A stretch of 64,000 nt of DNA from Fluviispira multicolorata (lineage in GTDB: Bacteria; Bdellovibrionota_B; Oligoflexia; Silvanigrellales; Silvanigrellaceae), in NCBI RefSeq assembly GCF_009208585.1, contig NZ_WFLN01000009.1:62001-126000 (forward strand). The letters are read 5' to 3'. Within the stretch, counting starts at the first letter, position 1. Every line of letters starts with the position of its first letter. This document shows, piece by piece, positions 45,887 through 54,146 of this stretch. The notes under the pieces are model-generated. The model had not been told where the DNA came from, ran no database searches, and saw only the letters and a list, made by a program, of their open reading frames with translations. A program made the translations under genes and the position numbers.

Positions 45887-46822
45887 TTATTTTTTACTAA
45901 AAATATTTGAAATATCGAGTCCCGAGGTCTCAACTTCTTTAACAAAATTTTCATAGTTTTTGTTGTCAGCAGTGATTGGATTGAGCTCGCTTATATTATT
46001 TATGTATTTTGGAAATTCTTTAATACATTCTGGAATTGCGACAGCTAATTTCTGCTTAACATCTTCTGGAACGCCTTTTCTTAAATAGACAGGCTCATTT
46101 GGAATAAGTGAAGAAAGCCAAATAATGCGAGTTTCTTTATATATATTAGGATAAATATTTTCGACACGAACTCGAGCGTCATTTTCTTTACCCGTAGAAG
46201 GATCTTTATTATTATAATATGCTGCTGTGGCATCTACTTGTCCTTGCATAAGTGCAATAATAGATGCATCCATACTTCCGGTTGCAAGTTCTTGTGAAAA
46301 TTTCTTTTTATTTTTTTTCATAAGAATTGCTGGATAAATATAACTTGAAGCTGAGCTTGCATCTGAATATGCAAACTTTTTATTGTTTAAATCATTAACA
46401 GATTTAATATTTGAATTTGTTTTAACAAAGATTGCGGATTGATAACTCGTTGCCCCGAAGCGAGTGATTTCTAGGAAAGGTTCGGCATCGAAGCGTTTTT
46501 TTGCAATGAGAAAGCTTACGATATCGCCAAAAGCAAGATCGGCTTTTTGAGCACCAATAGCTTCAACAACGGCAATATAGCTATTTGGGACTTGTATATC
46601 GACAAATAATTTTGATTTTTGTTCAATACATTTAGCAACAGGTTTTGCGCTGACAAGTGCTTTTGCAGCTTGTCCAGAGGGAACTATTGCTATTTTAAAT
46701 GGATTATTTCTTGTCCCGAGCTTTACTTCTGAAGTTGACTTTGTATTTGAATTGGATTCGGCATTTGCACTAGAAAATGAAAGGAACGTACAAAGAGCGA
46801 ATATAAATCTTTTGTTTAACAT
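45887..46822 (-). CDS. PhnD-like periplasmic binding protein (paralog 2)
   Basis: 311 residues. A signal peptide (cleavage near SANA-ES) precedes a phosphate/phosphonate-type solute-binding fold: KIAIVPSGQAAKAL, NSYIAVVEAIGAQKADLAFGD, KSVNDLNNKKFAYSDASSASSYIYP, TGSMDASIIALMQGQVDATAAYY. It is about half identical by eye to the upstream paralog, and no phn permease or ATPase is nearby. GAGAGGAT precedes the ATG at 46822. The ligand cannot be inferred; a phosph(on)ate, another oxyanion or an unrelated small ligand are all possible. Confidence 0.8.
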   Translation of the reverse strand: MLNKRFIFALCTFLSFSSANAESNSNTKSTSEVKLGTRNNPFKIAIVPSGQAAKALVSAKPVAKCIEQKSKLFVDIQVPNSYIAVVEAIGAQKADLAFGDIVSFLIAKKRFDAEPFLEITRFGATSYQSAIFVKTNSNIKSVNDLNNKKFAYSDASSASSYIYPAILMKKNKKKFSQELATGSMDASIIALMQGQVDATAAYYNNKDPSTGKENDARVRVENIYPNIYKETRIIWLSSLIPNEPVYLRKGVPEDVKQKLAVAIPECIKEFPKYINNISELNPITADNKNYENFVKEVETSGLDISNIFSKK

Positions 46823-46867
46823 AATAAATCCTCTCAATCGAATGAAGCTAATTCAGTTGCAGTTCAA

Positions 46868-47782
46868 TTATTTTTTATTAGAATTTCCCAACACTTTTGC
46901 CACATCGAGATCTGATTTTTTTAGGGTTTCAATAAGATCTTTATAGCTATTGTCGCTTTCTTCTATTGGTAAAAGATCATCTATATCGTTGATGAGCAGA
47001 GCATGTTCACGCATACAACTTGGCATAGATTTTATAAGTTTTTCTTTAATTTCTTTAGGAATGCCCTTGCGAATAACCACAGGTTCATTTGGTATAAGTT
47101 CTGATTTCCAAATGATATTTGTTTTTTTAACTATGTCTGGGTAAATAGTAAGGAGTCTTTCACGAGCGTCACGGATTTTACCGGTTTTTGGATCGGGGTC
47201 ATTGAAAAAGGCGGCAGCTGCATCGGCTTTGCCTTGCATAAGAGCCATAATGGAGGCATCCATGCTTCCTGTGGGAAGCTCTTGAGCAAAATTAACTTTA
47301 TTTCTTTTCATTTCAAGTTTTGGTAAAATATAACCTGTTAATGAACCCGCATCGCCATATGCAAATGATTTTCCATTTAGATCTGAAATGGATTTAATTT
47401 TACTATCGCTTTTCACGATTAAAAAAGATTGGTAATCTGTGGTTCCAAAGCGAGCAACTTTAAAAAGAGCTTCTGCCCCATAGTTTTGTTCCATTAGAAA
47501 ATATCCAAGAATATTACTAAATGCCACATCGACTTGTTTTGAGCCAAGGGCTTCGGTCACAGCTATGTAGCTATTAGGAACTTCGACTTGAATAAAAAGT
47601 TTCGTCTTTTGTTCAATACATTTGATAACAGGTTTTGCGTTATCGATGGCTTTACTGGCTTGGGCTTGAGGTATAATTGCTATTTTTAGGGGGTTATTTC
47701 TTGACCCGAGAGGAGCTTCGGCGTGAACCAAGGTTGGAAAAAGAATGCTTGTTAGAAAAAGGCAAGTGCGCATCAATCCCAT
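46868..47782 (-). CDS. PhnD-like periplasmic binding protein (paralog 1)
   Basis: 304 residues. A signal peptide (cleavage near VHA-EA) is followed by the same binding-protein fold as its neighbour, sharing LGSRNNPLKIAI, PVIKCIEQKTKLF, VPNSYIAV, LPTGSMDASIMALMQGKAD and LIPNEPVVIRKGIP almost position by position. The two genes are a tandem duplication with 45 nt between them. AAGGGA precedes the ATG. It starts only 16 nt after the U-tract of the metQ terminator, so it is likely expressed by readthrough from the metNIQ unit or from a promoter within metQ. Confidence 0.82.
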   Translation of the reverse strand: MGLMRTCLFLTSILFPTLVHAEAPLGSRNNPLKIAIIPQAQASKAIDNAKPVIKCIEQKTKLFIQVEVPNSYIAVTEALGSKQVDVAFSNILGYFLMEQNYGAEALFKVARFGTTDYQSFLIVKSDSKIKSISDLNGKSFAYGDAGSLTGYILPKLEMKRNKVNFAQELPTGSMDASIMALMQGKADAAAAFFNDPDPKTGKIRDARERLLTIYPDIVKKTNIIWKSELIPNEPVVIRKGIPKEIKEKLIKSMPSCMREHALLINDIDDLLPIEESDNSYKDLIETLKKSDLDVAKVLGNSNKK

Positions 47783-47798
47783 AAAATATCCCTTACAT

Positions 47799-47846
47799 AA
47801 AAATTCTTGTTTTAAAGAAGGGGGAGCAGATCTTTAAAACAAGAAT
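47799..47846 (-). terminator. Strong hairpin terminator after metQ
   Basis: A perfect 16-bp stem: attcttgttttaaaga (47803-47818) pairs with tctttaaaacaagaat (47831-47846), 12-nt loop, and on the minus strand a T5 tail. The next gene starts 16 nt further on, with only room for a ribosome-binding site. Confidence 0.88.
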
Positions 47847-47867
47847 CATTGAATTTGAAAATCTTAA

Positions 47868-48668
47868 TTATTTCCAAGCTTTTACAGCACCAGGAAACAA
47901 TTTTTCTGTTTCTTTAAGAACTGCGTCGGAGTTCATAACTTCCCTGAGCTCTTTAAATACTCTCTTACCTTTTTCAGACTCTTTTACAACAATTATATTG
48001 ACGTAAGTTTCAGCGCTTTCTGGGTTTTCACGAAACAGTGCGTCGGAGGGTTTGAATTTTGCATTTAGTACGAAATCATTATTCAAAACCACTGCGGTTA
48101 CATCTTCGACAGAGCGGGCTACTTGCGCAGCATCGACGGTTTGAATAATAATTTTCTTATGGTTTTCAGTAATATCTTTTGGAGTTGGAGTTTCTCCTAC
48201 CCCTTCTTTGAGTTTAATTAATCCTGCATTTTTAAGAAGGATGAGAGCTCTACCTTGGTTGCTGGGATCGCTGGGTATTATAATTTTAGAGTCTTTACCG
48301 ATTTCAGATAGCTTCTTGATATTTCTTGAATAGATTCCCATCGGGTAAATGAAAGTCTGGCCAACTTCCACAATTTTATATTTAGTATTAGATACATATT
48401 TTTTTAAAAAGGATCGGGTTTGAAAAATATTTGCATCAATTTCGCCTGAATTAAGGGCTTCATTTGGAAGAAAATAATTATCAAATGTAATGACCTTTAT
48501 ATCTAAATCATATTTTTCTTTCGCAAGTTTTTTTGCGACTTCGAGCACCTGCTTTGAGGGGCCAGAAGATATTCCAACTTTAATACTTTCACCAGCATGA
48601 GCAAATCCAACAGTTGAAATAGCAAGTCCGATAGACGTTAAAAGTTTTAATAGCTTGACAGATATCAT
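47868..48668 (-). CDS. metQ: Methionine-type ABC transporter binding protein
   Basis: 266 residues of the NLPA/MetQ family: KVGISSGPSKQVLEVAKKLAKEKYDLDIKVITFDNYFLPNEAL, DANIFQTRSFL, and VGQTFIYPMGIYS. The signal peptide ends in GFAHA-GE without a lipobox Cys, so this is a soluble periplasmic protein rather than the usual lipoprotein. AAGGAG precedes the ATG. It is the third gene of metN-metI-metQ; ligand methionine is inferred from the operon. Confidence 0.92.
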   Translation of the reverse strand: MISVKLLKLLTSIGLAISTVGFAHAGESIKVGISSGPSKQVLEVAKKLAKEKYDLDIKVITFDNYFLPNEALNSGEIDANIFQTRSFLKKYVSNTKYKIVEVGQTFIYPMGIYSRNIKKLSEIGKDSKIIIPSDPSNQGRALILLKNAGLIKLKEGVGETPTPKDITENHKKIIIQTVDAAQVARSVEDVTAVVLNNDFVLNAKFKPSDALFRENPESAETYVNIIVVKESEKGKRVFKELREVMNSDAVLKETEKLFPGAVKAWK

Positions 48669-48686
48669 AATGTTAGCTCCTTCAAA

Positions 48687-49346
48687 TCAAATTGAGTGAT
48701 GAGATATTTTACGGGTGATATAATCGCCGGTAAATTGAATGATGAGAACCAAAAGTACTAGGACAACTAATGCCTGTAGCATTACGGGAGTGTTAAATTG
48801 ATAATAGCCATATTGAATAGCCATATTGCCAAGACCACTGCCTCCCACGGCTCCAGCCATTGCTGAATATTCTGTGAGGCTGACAAAAAGGATGGTGCAA
48901 GAATTTGCAATTCCTGGGACAGCCTCGGGTAAAAGAACTTTATAAATTATTTGAAAAGGTGAACATCCCATTGCTTGTGCTGCTTCAATAAGGCCTGAAT
49001 TAATACTTGCAAACTTGCCTTCTACAATACGTGCAAAAAAGGGAATGGCGGCGACGCTTAAGGGAACCATCGCCGCTGCTGTTCCAATTGAAGAACCAAC
49101 GACAAAGCGGGTAAATGGAATAATTGCCACCATTAAAATGACAAAAGGGACAGAGCGACCAATCGTAACAAAACTGCTTAATATTTTATGAACAACAATA
49201 TTTTCATAAAACATCCCTTTTGCAGTGACGGTTAGGCCAATTGCAATTGGCAATCCAATAAAAAATGCTACCAATCCAGAAACAGCAACCATGTAAATTG
49301 TTGCAAAAGTGGATTCAAGCAATTGACTTAATGTTTCCTGAAACAT
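48687..49346 (-). CDS. metI: Methionine ABC transporter permease
   Basis: 219 residues, five or so membrane helices. IEAAQAMGCSPFQIIYKVLLPEAVPGI is the ABC-permease EAA loop that contacts MetN, and AMAGAVGGSGLGNMAIQYGYYQF is typical of MetI. The ATG at 49346 has GAGG about 8 nt upstream; a TTG two codons earlier is weaker. Its start overlaps the metN end by 32 nt, so the two are coupled. Confidence 0.93.
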   Translation of the reverse strand: MFQETLSQLLESTFATIYMVAVSGLVAFFIGLPIAIGLTVTAKGMFYENIVVHKILSSFVTIGRSVPFVILMVAIIPFTRFVVGSSIGTAAAMVPLSVAAIPFFARIVEGKFASINSGLIEAAQAMGCSPFQIIYKVLLPEAVPGIANSCTILFVSLTEYSAMAGAVGGSGLGNMAIQYGYYQFNTPVMLQALVVLVLLVLIIQFTGDYITRKISHHSI

Positions 49347-50370
49347 ATCCAATAACCTCAGTAGAAATATTTGTAGAATTTAAATAATTAATTCCCGCTT
49401 GTATGTTGGTTTGCTCTCCATATATTTGACAAAGCATAATTCCCATTGGAGAATTACTTACAACATCTAAGTGAGCTTGTAGAATATTTATTCTTAAATT
49501 AAACTTAATTACGAGTGCTGAAATAATGGCATCAGTAGAAGACTCTCCAACAAAAACAAATTTTAATATTGGATTTAATCCAATACCTGGTTCAAAGTGA
49601 AGTTGTTTTTCAATTCTTTCAGGTAATGCAATATGAAATGCAGAACTTACAAGTGCTTTTGCTGAAGCTGTTTTAGGGTTGCTAAAGAGTTCGACCATAG
49701 TAGAACATTCAATAATTTCTCCATTTTCAATGACTGCCACTCTATCACAAATTGATTTAACAACTTCCATCTCATGGGTAATTAAAAGTATTGTTAAATT
49801 AAATTTTTGATTAATTTCTTTTAATAAATTTAAAATTGATTTTGTGGTTTCTGGGTCCAGTGCAGAAGTCGCTTCATCGCATAATAAAACCTTTGGATTA
49901 GATGCTAATGCTCTAGCAATAGCAACTCTTTGCTTTTGTCCGCCACTTAATTGATTTGGGTATGAATCTTTTTTATCGACTAAACTTGTTACTTCAAGTA
50001 AATACTCGACTCTTTTTTGAATTTCTTTTTTACTCACTTTTGCAAGTTCAAGCGGAAGTGCAATATTTTTAAAAACGGTTGCAGAAGATAATAAATTAAA
50101 ATGTTGAAAAATCATCCCAATTTTTCTTCGTTCAAGTCTTAAATCAGACTCTTTTAAAGATGATAAAGAAACAGAGTCAACAATAACCTCGCCCTCAGTG
50201 GGTCTCTCGAGTAAGTTAACACAGCGGAGTAAAGTGCTTTTTCCTGCTCCGCTTTTTCCGATAATCCCAAAAATTTCACCTTTTGAAACCTCGAGATCTA
50301 TCCCTTTGATAGCATGAACGAGTCCTTGTTTGCTTTTAAAGTATTTTTTAATACCAAGGAGTTTAATCAT
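49315..50370 (-). CDS. metN: Methionine ABC transporter ATP-binding protein
   Basis: 351 residues. The ABC cassette has GKSGAGKSTLLRCVNLLERP (Walker A), LSGGQKQRVAIARAL (signature) and VLLCDEATSALDPETT (Walker B). The C-terminal ~100 residues form the NIL ligand-binding domain that allows feedback inhibition by methionine (LHFEPGIGLNPILKFVFVGES... and AHLDVVSNSPMGIMLCQIYG). It is the first gene of the metNIQ unit, with a candidate promoter at 50430-50457. Confidence 0.95.
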   Translation of the reverse strand: MIKLLGIKKYFKSKQGLVHAIKGIDLEVSKGEIFGIIGKSGAGKSTLLRCVNLLERPTEGEVIVDSVSLSSLKESDLRLERRKIGMIFQHFNLLSSATVFKNIALPLELAKVSKKEIQKRVEYLLEVTSLVDKKDSYPNQLSGGQKQRVAIARALASNPKVLLCDEATSALDPETTKSILNLLKEINQKFNLTILLITHEMEVVKSICDRVAVIENGEIIECSTMVELFSNPKTASAKALVSSAFHIALPERIEKQLHFEPGIGLNPILKFVFVGESSTDAIISALVIKFNLRINILQAHLDVVSNSPMGIMLCQIYGEQTNIQAGINYLNSTNISTEVIGYVSGNIKSIA

Positions 50371-50429
50371 ATATTTTACCTAATAAGAAAATAAATAGAC
50401 AAAAAAGAATATAAATTTGATTTCAATTA

Positions 50430-50457
50430 ATTATAAATGATTTGCATATAACAACAA
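50430..50457 (-). promoter_or_regulatory. Candidate promoter for metNIQ
   Basis: On the minus strand TTGTTG (50457-50452), a 16-nt spacer and a perfect TATAAT (50435-50430), about 60 nt ahead of metN. I saw no SAM riboswitch in the leader. Confidence 0.5.
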
Positions 50458-50577
50458 TAGATAAGGAATTGAAAATTTGAAGACATGTACATTATGGAGT
50501 TATTTGTAGGGATATTAGAATAAAAAAGTAGATGCATGGTCATTCCCGCTTTAGCTGTTTTTACAATGTAAAATAGA

Positions 50578-50618
50578 AGCGCCCGCAAGCTGATTTTCAA
50601 ATCGGCGCTGATTTTATT
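50578..50618 (+). terminator. GC-rich hairpin in the metN/lysC spacer
   Basis: agcgcc (50578-50583) pairs with ggcgct (50604-50609), followed by GATTTTATTT. It is conspicuously GC-rich within an AT-rich 350-nt spacer and looks like the end of a small transcript reading towards lysC, but no gene or clear promoter precedes it. I see nothing else coding in 50371-50723. Confidence 0.4.
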
Positions 50619-50668
50619 TAAATCATGAAATTAAATAAGAGTCAATAATGAATTGATCAAAACATCAA

Positions 50669-50697
50669 CTGACAAGCAAATCTTCTTATGTTATACT
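50669..50697 (+). promoter_or_regulatory. lysC promoter
   Basis: CTGACA (50669-50674), 17-nt spacer, TATACT (50692-50697). The start codon is 26 nt past the -10, leaving a 5' leader of only ~20 nt, too short for a lysine riboswitch. Confidence 0.65.
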
Positions 50698-50723
50698 AAA
50701 TATTCAAAAAAAAGGAGTTTTTA

Positions 50724-51962
50724 ATGGGTTTAAACTCAAACGAAATGACGAAGGAAAATTCAGATATTCACATTGGTCCAGTCTTTAAATTTGGTGGCAC
50801 AAGTATGGGATCAATTGAGAGAATTGAGCATGTTGCTGATCTTTGCTTAAGACTAAAACCTTCGGCCATTGTCGTTTCTGCTATGGCTGGTGAAACGAAT
50901 AGATTGGTAAATCTTGCTAAAGAAATATCCACAAATATTGATGTTCCTGAATATGACATGCTTGTTGCAAGTGGTGAGCAAGTTTCCGTATCACTACTTA
51001 GCTTAGCATTGAGAAAAAGAGGTATAGAACCCGCTCCAATGCTTGCTCCAAAGGCCGGGATATTGACCGATTCACATTTTTCGCGGGCAAGTATTTTAAA
51101 AGTAAATGGTGAATCTATTCGAGTAGCTATCCAAAAGGGGCAGTTGCCTGTCATTGCAGGTTTTCAAGGTGTGACTGAAGATGGGTATTTAACTTCCCTT
51201 GGGCGTGGGGGGTCAGACACCTCTGCTGTAGCTATTACATCTGGGATTGGTTCCAAAGAGTGTGTTATTTATACCGATGTAGATGGTGTTTTTACGACCG
51301 ATCCACGAATTTGTCCTGAAGCCCGTATTATTCGGAAAATTAACTATGAAGAAATGCTTGAAATGGCCAGCCAAGGCAGTAAAGTTTTACATATTAGAAG
51401 TGTTCAACTCGCGGCAAAATGGGGTATTAAACTTGTTGTAAAAAACACATTCAGTCAAGACGAAGGAACAGAAATGATTATGATGGATTCTACTTTAGAA
51501 GGAGAAATAGTTTCAGGAATTGCTTCGAGTCAGAGTGAATCTTGGATAATTGCAGGTCCTTCTCAAGATCCCAAATTCAATTTAGCAAATGTATTTTCAA
51601 TACTTGCAGAGAAAAATATAAATGTTGATATTATAAATCAAATGGTAAACTCAAAAGGAAATATTTTTAATTTTACGGTGGCGCAGTCCGACAGTGAATT
51701 ATCATTAAAAATTCTTAAGAATCATTTTTCAAATATTGAATTAAGTGCAAACAATGATGTTGCAAAAATTTCTATTGTTGGAGTTGGTATGCGCACTCAT
51801 GCAGGGGTTGCAGCGCGCATGTTTCGTTGTTTGGCAGAAAATAATATTGAAGTTCTACTTGTAACAACTTCTGAAATTAAGATTGGATGTCTTATTCCAC
51901 GGAATTTAGTTAATTCTGCTGTTCAAGTGTTACATAAAGAGTTTGTTTCACTCGGTCTTTAG
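50724..51962 (+). CDS. lysC: Aspartate kinase
   Basis: 412 residues. The amino-acid kinase domain has KFGGTSMGS, GFQGVTEDGYLTSLGRGGSDTSAV and TDVDGVFTTDPR; two ACT domains at the C-terminus (~270-412, e.g. VDIINQMVN and LLVTTSEIKIGCLI) mediate feedback control. It performs the first step of the Lys/Thr/Met pathway. AGGAG lies just upstream. The first ~16 residues before the kinase fold are a charged extension. Its end overlaps the convergent membrane-protein gene by 15 nt. Confidence 0.95.
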   Translation: MGLNSNEMTKENSDIHIGPVFKFGGTSMGSIERIEHVADLCLRLKPSAIVVSAMAGETNRLVNLAKEISTNIDVPEYDMLVASGEQVSVSLLSLALRKRGIEPAPMLAPKAGILTDSHFSRASILKVNGESIRVAIQKGQLPVIAGFQGVTEDGYLTSLGRGGSDTSAVAITSGIGSKECVIYTDVDGVFTTDPRICPEARIIRKINYEEMLEMASQGSKVLHIRSVQLAAKWGIKLVVKNTFSQDEGTEMIMMDSTLEGEIVSGIASSQSESWIIAGPSQDPKFNLANVFSILAEKNINVDIINQMVNSKGNIFNFTVAQSDSELSLKILKNHFSNIELSANNDVAKISIVGVGMRTHAGVAARMFRCLAENNIEVLLVTTSEIKIGCLIPRNLVNSAVQVLHKEFVSLGL

Positions 51963-52655
51963 TATTTTATTTATATCTAAACCTGTAATAGTTTTTAATC
52001 TTTTTATAAACCACCAGAGTCCAAATCCAGATATTGCAATTTTGGGGATCATGACTACGATGTAACCTTTCCAGGTCATCTCCGCTATTTCTTTGTTAAA
52101 ACTTTCAGTTCCTGCTGGACTAACAATAATATTTAAGGCTAAAAAGAAATTTATCACTCCGCCCAAAAAGAATGCAAATCCAAATATAAACGTTACTTGC
52201 CATATTAATTTTTTAAATAAACTTTCAGAATTATTTTCTTTAAGTTTAGTTTCAAGCAATTCAATATTGAAAACATTTTCATTGTAAATAAAATAATTGA
52301 TTAATGGTTTACCTACCCAAACAGAAACAATTGTTACAACTCCAAGAAGTGTGGGAATTGCAGCTTCTTTAACTGCAAACCAAAATCCATCGACTTTATA
52401 AATAACGAAAATTCCTTTTATTACAATACTCATAATTGCAAGAATCGAAATTGGATTTAATTGTCTTCTTTTTAAGATGTCATATATAGCATAAAATAAT
52501 GGAAATGCTAGAGCTATAAAGAAAGTATTCACAGCACCGAATGTAGAGCTCATCTTATTTAAAATGAAAAACGGAATAAAAACATTAAAAATAATAGATA
52601 TAAAAAGATTTTCTTTAGGTTTTTTTACAAGATTTTGTTGAGTAAGATTTTTCAT
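51948..52655 (-). CDS. VC0807-family membrane protein
   Basis: 235 residues, about six membrane helices. FIPFFILNKM, ALAFPLFYAIYDILKRRQLNPISILAIMSI, FWFAVKEAAIPTLLG and VSPAGTESFNKEIAEMT follow the VC0807 family closely. Function unknown; often annotated as an intracellular-septation-like protein. It starts 18 nt after the NsrR-like gene, so the two form an operon and the regulator probably controls it. Confidence 0.8.
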   Translation of the reverse strand: MKNLTQQNLVKKPKENLFISIIFNVFIPFFILNKMSSTFGAVNTFFIALAFPLFYAIYDILKRRQLNPISILAIMSIVIKGIFVIYKVDGFWFAVKEAAIPTLLGVVTIVSVWVGKPLINYFIYNENVFNIELLETKLKENNSESLFKKLIWQVTFIFGFAFFLGGVINFFLALNIIVSPAGTESFNKEIAEMTWKGYIVVMIPKIAISGFGLWWFIKRLKTITGLDINKILKTE

Positions 52656-52672
52656 ATTAACTTTCTTAAAAT

Positions 52673-53098
52673 TTAAGCTTTTTTATTGAACGAATTTTTA
52701 TCAACTAAGATATCTGCCAAAGTTTTTGATTCTAATGTTTTTAAAAAATTGAGTTTAGCTTCGTACAGGATATTTTTTAAACCACACATTGGAGATAAAA
52801 TACATTGATTTTTATCTTTATTAAAACATTCTACTAAGTCGAAATTTTTTTCCATTTCTTTCACTATTCTTCCAATATTTATATCCTTAGGTTTTTGTGC
52901 GAGACAAATTCCTCCTCCTTTTCCTCTAATGGTTTTAATGCTTCCATTTTCTCCTAGTTTATGAACAACGCGGGTTAAATGATGTTTAGAAATTCGATAT
53001 GCTTTTGAAATTTCGTCAATTGTTGAAAGTTCCTCCCCCTTAAATGCCAAATAAATGAGCACTCTTAAAGAATAGTCTGTGTAGAGAGTGAGCTGCAT
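52673..53098 (-). CDS. NsrR-like Rrf2-family transcriptional regulator
   Basis: 141 residues. The N-terminal winged helix begins MQLTLYTDYSLRVLIYLA, the classic NsrR/Rrf2 start, with ISKAYRISKHHLTRVVHKL as the recognition region. Three Cys in VECFNKDKNQCILSPMCGLK have the C-x7-C-x5-C spacing of NsrR and can bind a nitric-oxide-sensitive Fe-S cluster. The frame is open further upstream to 53155, but the ATG at 53098 has AAGGA and the family N-terminus. It likely represses its own unit and possibly the divergent gene. Confidence 0.85.
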   Translation of the reverse strand: MQLTLYTDYSLRVLIYLAFKGEELSTIDEISKAYRISKHHLTRVVHKLGENGSIKTIRGKGGGICLAQKPKDINIGRIVKEMEKNFDLVECFNKDKNQCILSPMCGLKNILYEAKLNFLKTLESKTLADILVDKNSFNKKA

Positions 53099-53475
53099 TA
53101 GGGGTCCTTTCTGGATTAAACAGGTAATAAAAAGATCTTGATTGATATAAACCAAAAAGAAATTTTCAGAAATAAAAAGTTACTAGCAATTGATATTGGG
53201 TGGGAATTGAACAAAGATCTTCTCTTTTTTTTTCTTTAATAATATTGAATAAAATATAAAAATTATTAAAATTTTAATTTGTATTATAATTATTTAAATT
53301 TTTAAAAATCAAAAGTAATTATAAACCCTTACACTAAACTAAGGCTTGACAAGAAACTAAAAAGGTTATACTAAAATAGTACAAACCATATTATAATTTA
53401 TACTAAATTATAATTTGAATTATAAATTAAATAATCTGTTAATTCCAAGATGAATTTGGCATAAGGAATGATTAA
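53099..53475. other. Divergent regulatory spacer between nsrR-like and O-methyltransferase genes
   Basis: About 375 nt, A/T-rich, no coding frame seen. On the plus strand TTGACA (53346-53351) and TATACT (53367-53372) have a 15-nt spacer. Downstream are a 12-bp palindrome aaattataattt (53405-53416) and a direct repeat of attataattt (53390 and 53407), then gaattataaatt, a dyad-rich block that could be an operator. Confidence 0.4.
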
Positions 53476-54066
53476 ATGAATATAAACCTAGAGAAATTTA
53501 ATGAGAGCAATGCACAAGAGATCATTTCGTTTATCAGAAGAAAATCTAAAGAAATTGGCTTTGAAAAATCATCTCAACAGCAAACTGGTGCTCTTTTGCG
53601 TCTTTTAGCTTCTTCAAAACCTAGGGGAAAATTTTTAGAACTTGGAACAGGTACAGGTTTTGGGTCAGCTTGGTTGCTTGAAGGTATGGATGATCATTCT
53701 AAACTTATTAGCGTTGACTGTGACGATAAAGTATTAAGTGTAGCTAAAGAAGCTTTTATTGGTGACAAAAGGATTGAGCTTGTGCATGAAAATGGTTTTG
53801 TATTTTTAAAAAAACAAGAACCTAAGAGTTTTGATCTTATATTTGCCGATGCCTTTCCTGGAAAATACGATCTCATTCATGAATCTTTAAACTTATTAAA
53901 ACCAGGTGGATTTTATATTATTGATGATATGCTCCCGCAGCCTTTTTGGTCAGAGGAGCATAGTAAGAATTTAGAAGATGTATATGAAAGTCTCAAAAAC
54001 TTAAGTGATGTTCACTCTGTTGGAATGAATTGGTCTTCAGGACTTGTGATATTCGTCCCAAAGTAA
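53476..54066 (+). CDS. SAM-dependent O-methyltransferase
   Basis: 196 residues, family 3 type. It has the SAM loop FLELGTGTGFGSAWLL, ISVDCDDKVLSVAKEAF, the acidic FDLIFADAFPGKYDLI, and GGFYIIDDML with the metal-side Asp pair. Members methylate small hydroxylated or catechol-type substrates; the substrate here is unknown. It has its own terminator and faces away from the NsrR-like gene with a dyad-rich shared spacer, so common control is possible. Confidence 0.88.
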   Translation: MNINLEKFNESNAQEIISFIRRKSKEIGFEKSSQQQTGALLRLLASSKPRGKFLELGTGTGFGSAWLLEGMDDHSKLISVDCDDKVLSVAKEAFIGDKRIELVHENGFVFLKKQEPKSFDLIFADAFPGKYDLIHESLNLLKPGGFYIIDDMLPQPFWSEEHSKNLEDVYESLKNLSDVHSVGMNWSSGLVIFVPK

Positions 54067-54090
54067 TTTTATATATTTTAAATTAAAAGA

Positions 54091-54120
54091 CCCCCTTTAT
54101 AGAATTTATAAAGGGGGTTT
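54091..54120. terminator. Strong bidirectional terminator
   Basis: ccccctttata (54091-54101) pairs with tataaaggggg (54107-54117), followed by T-rich sequence on the plus strand and by TCTTTTAATTT on the minus strand. It separates the O-methyltransferase gene from the convergent lipoprotein gene. Confidence 0.9.
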
Positions 54121-54146
54121 CATTTTGGGACTGTTCTATTGTTCTA

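Noticed and set aside
50371-50723. SAM or lysine riboswitch in the metN/lysC spacer
   Set aside because: No conserved SAM-box or L-box motifs were seen, and the predicted lysC leader is only ~20 nt.
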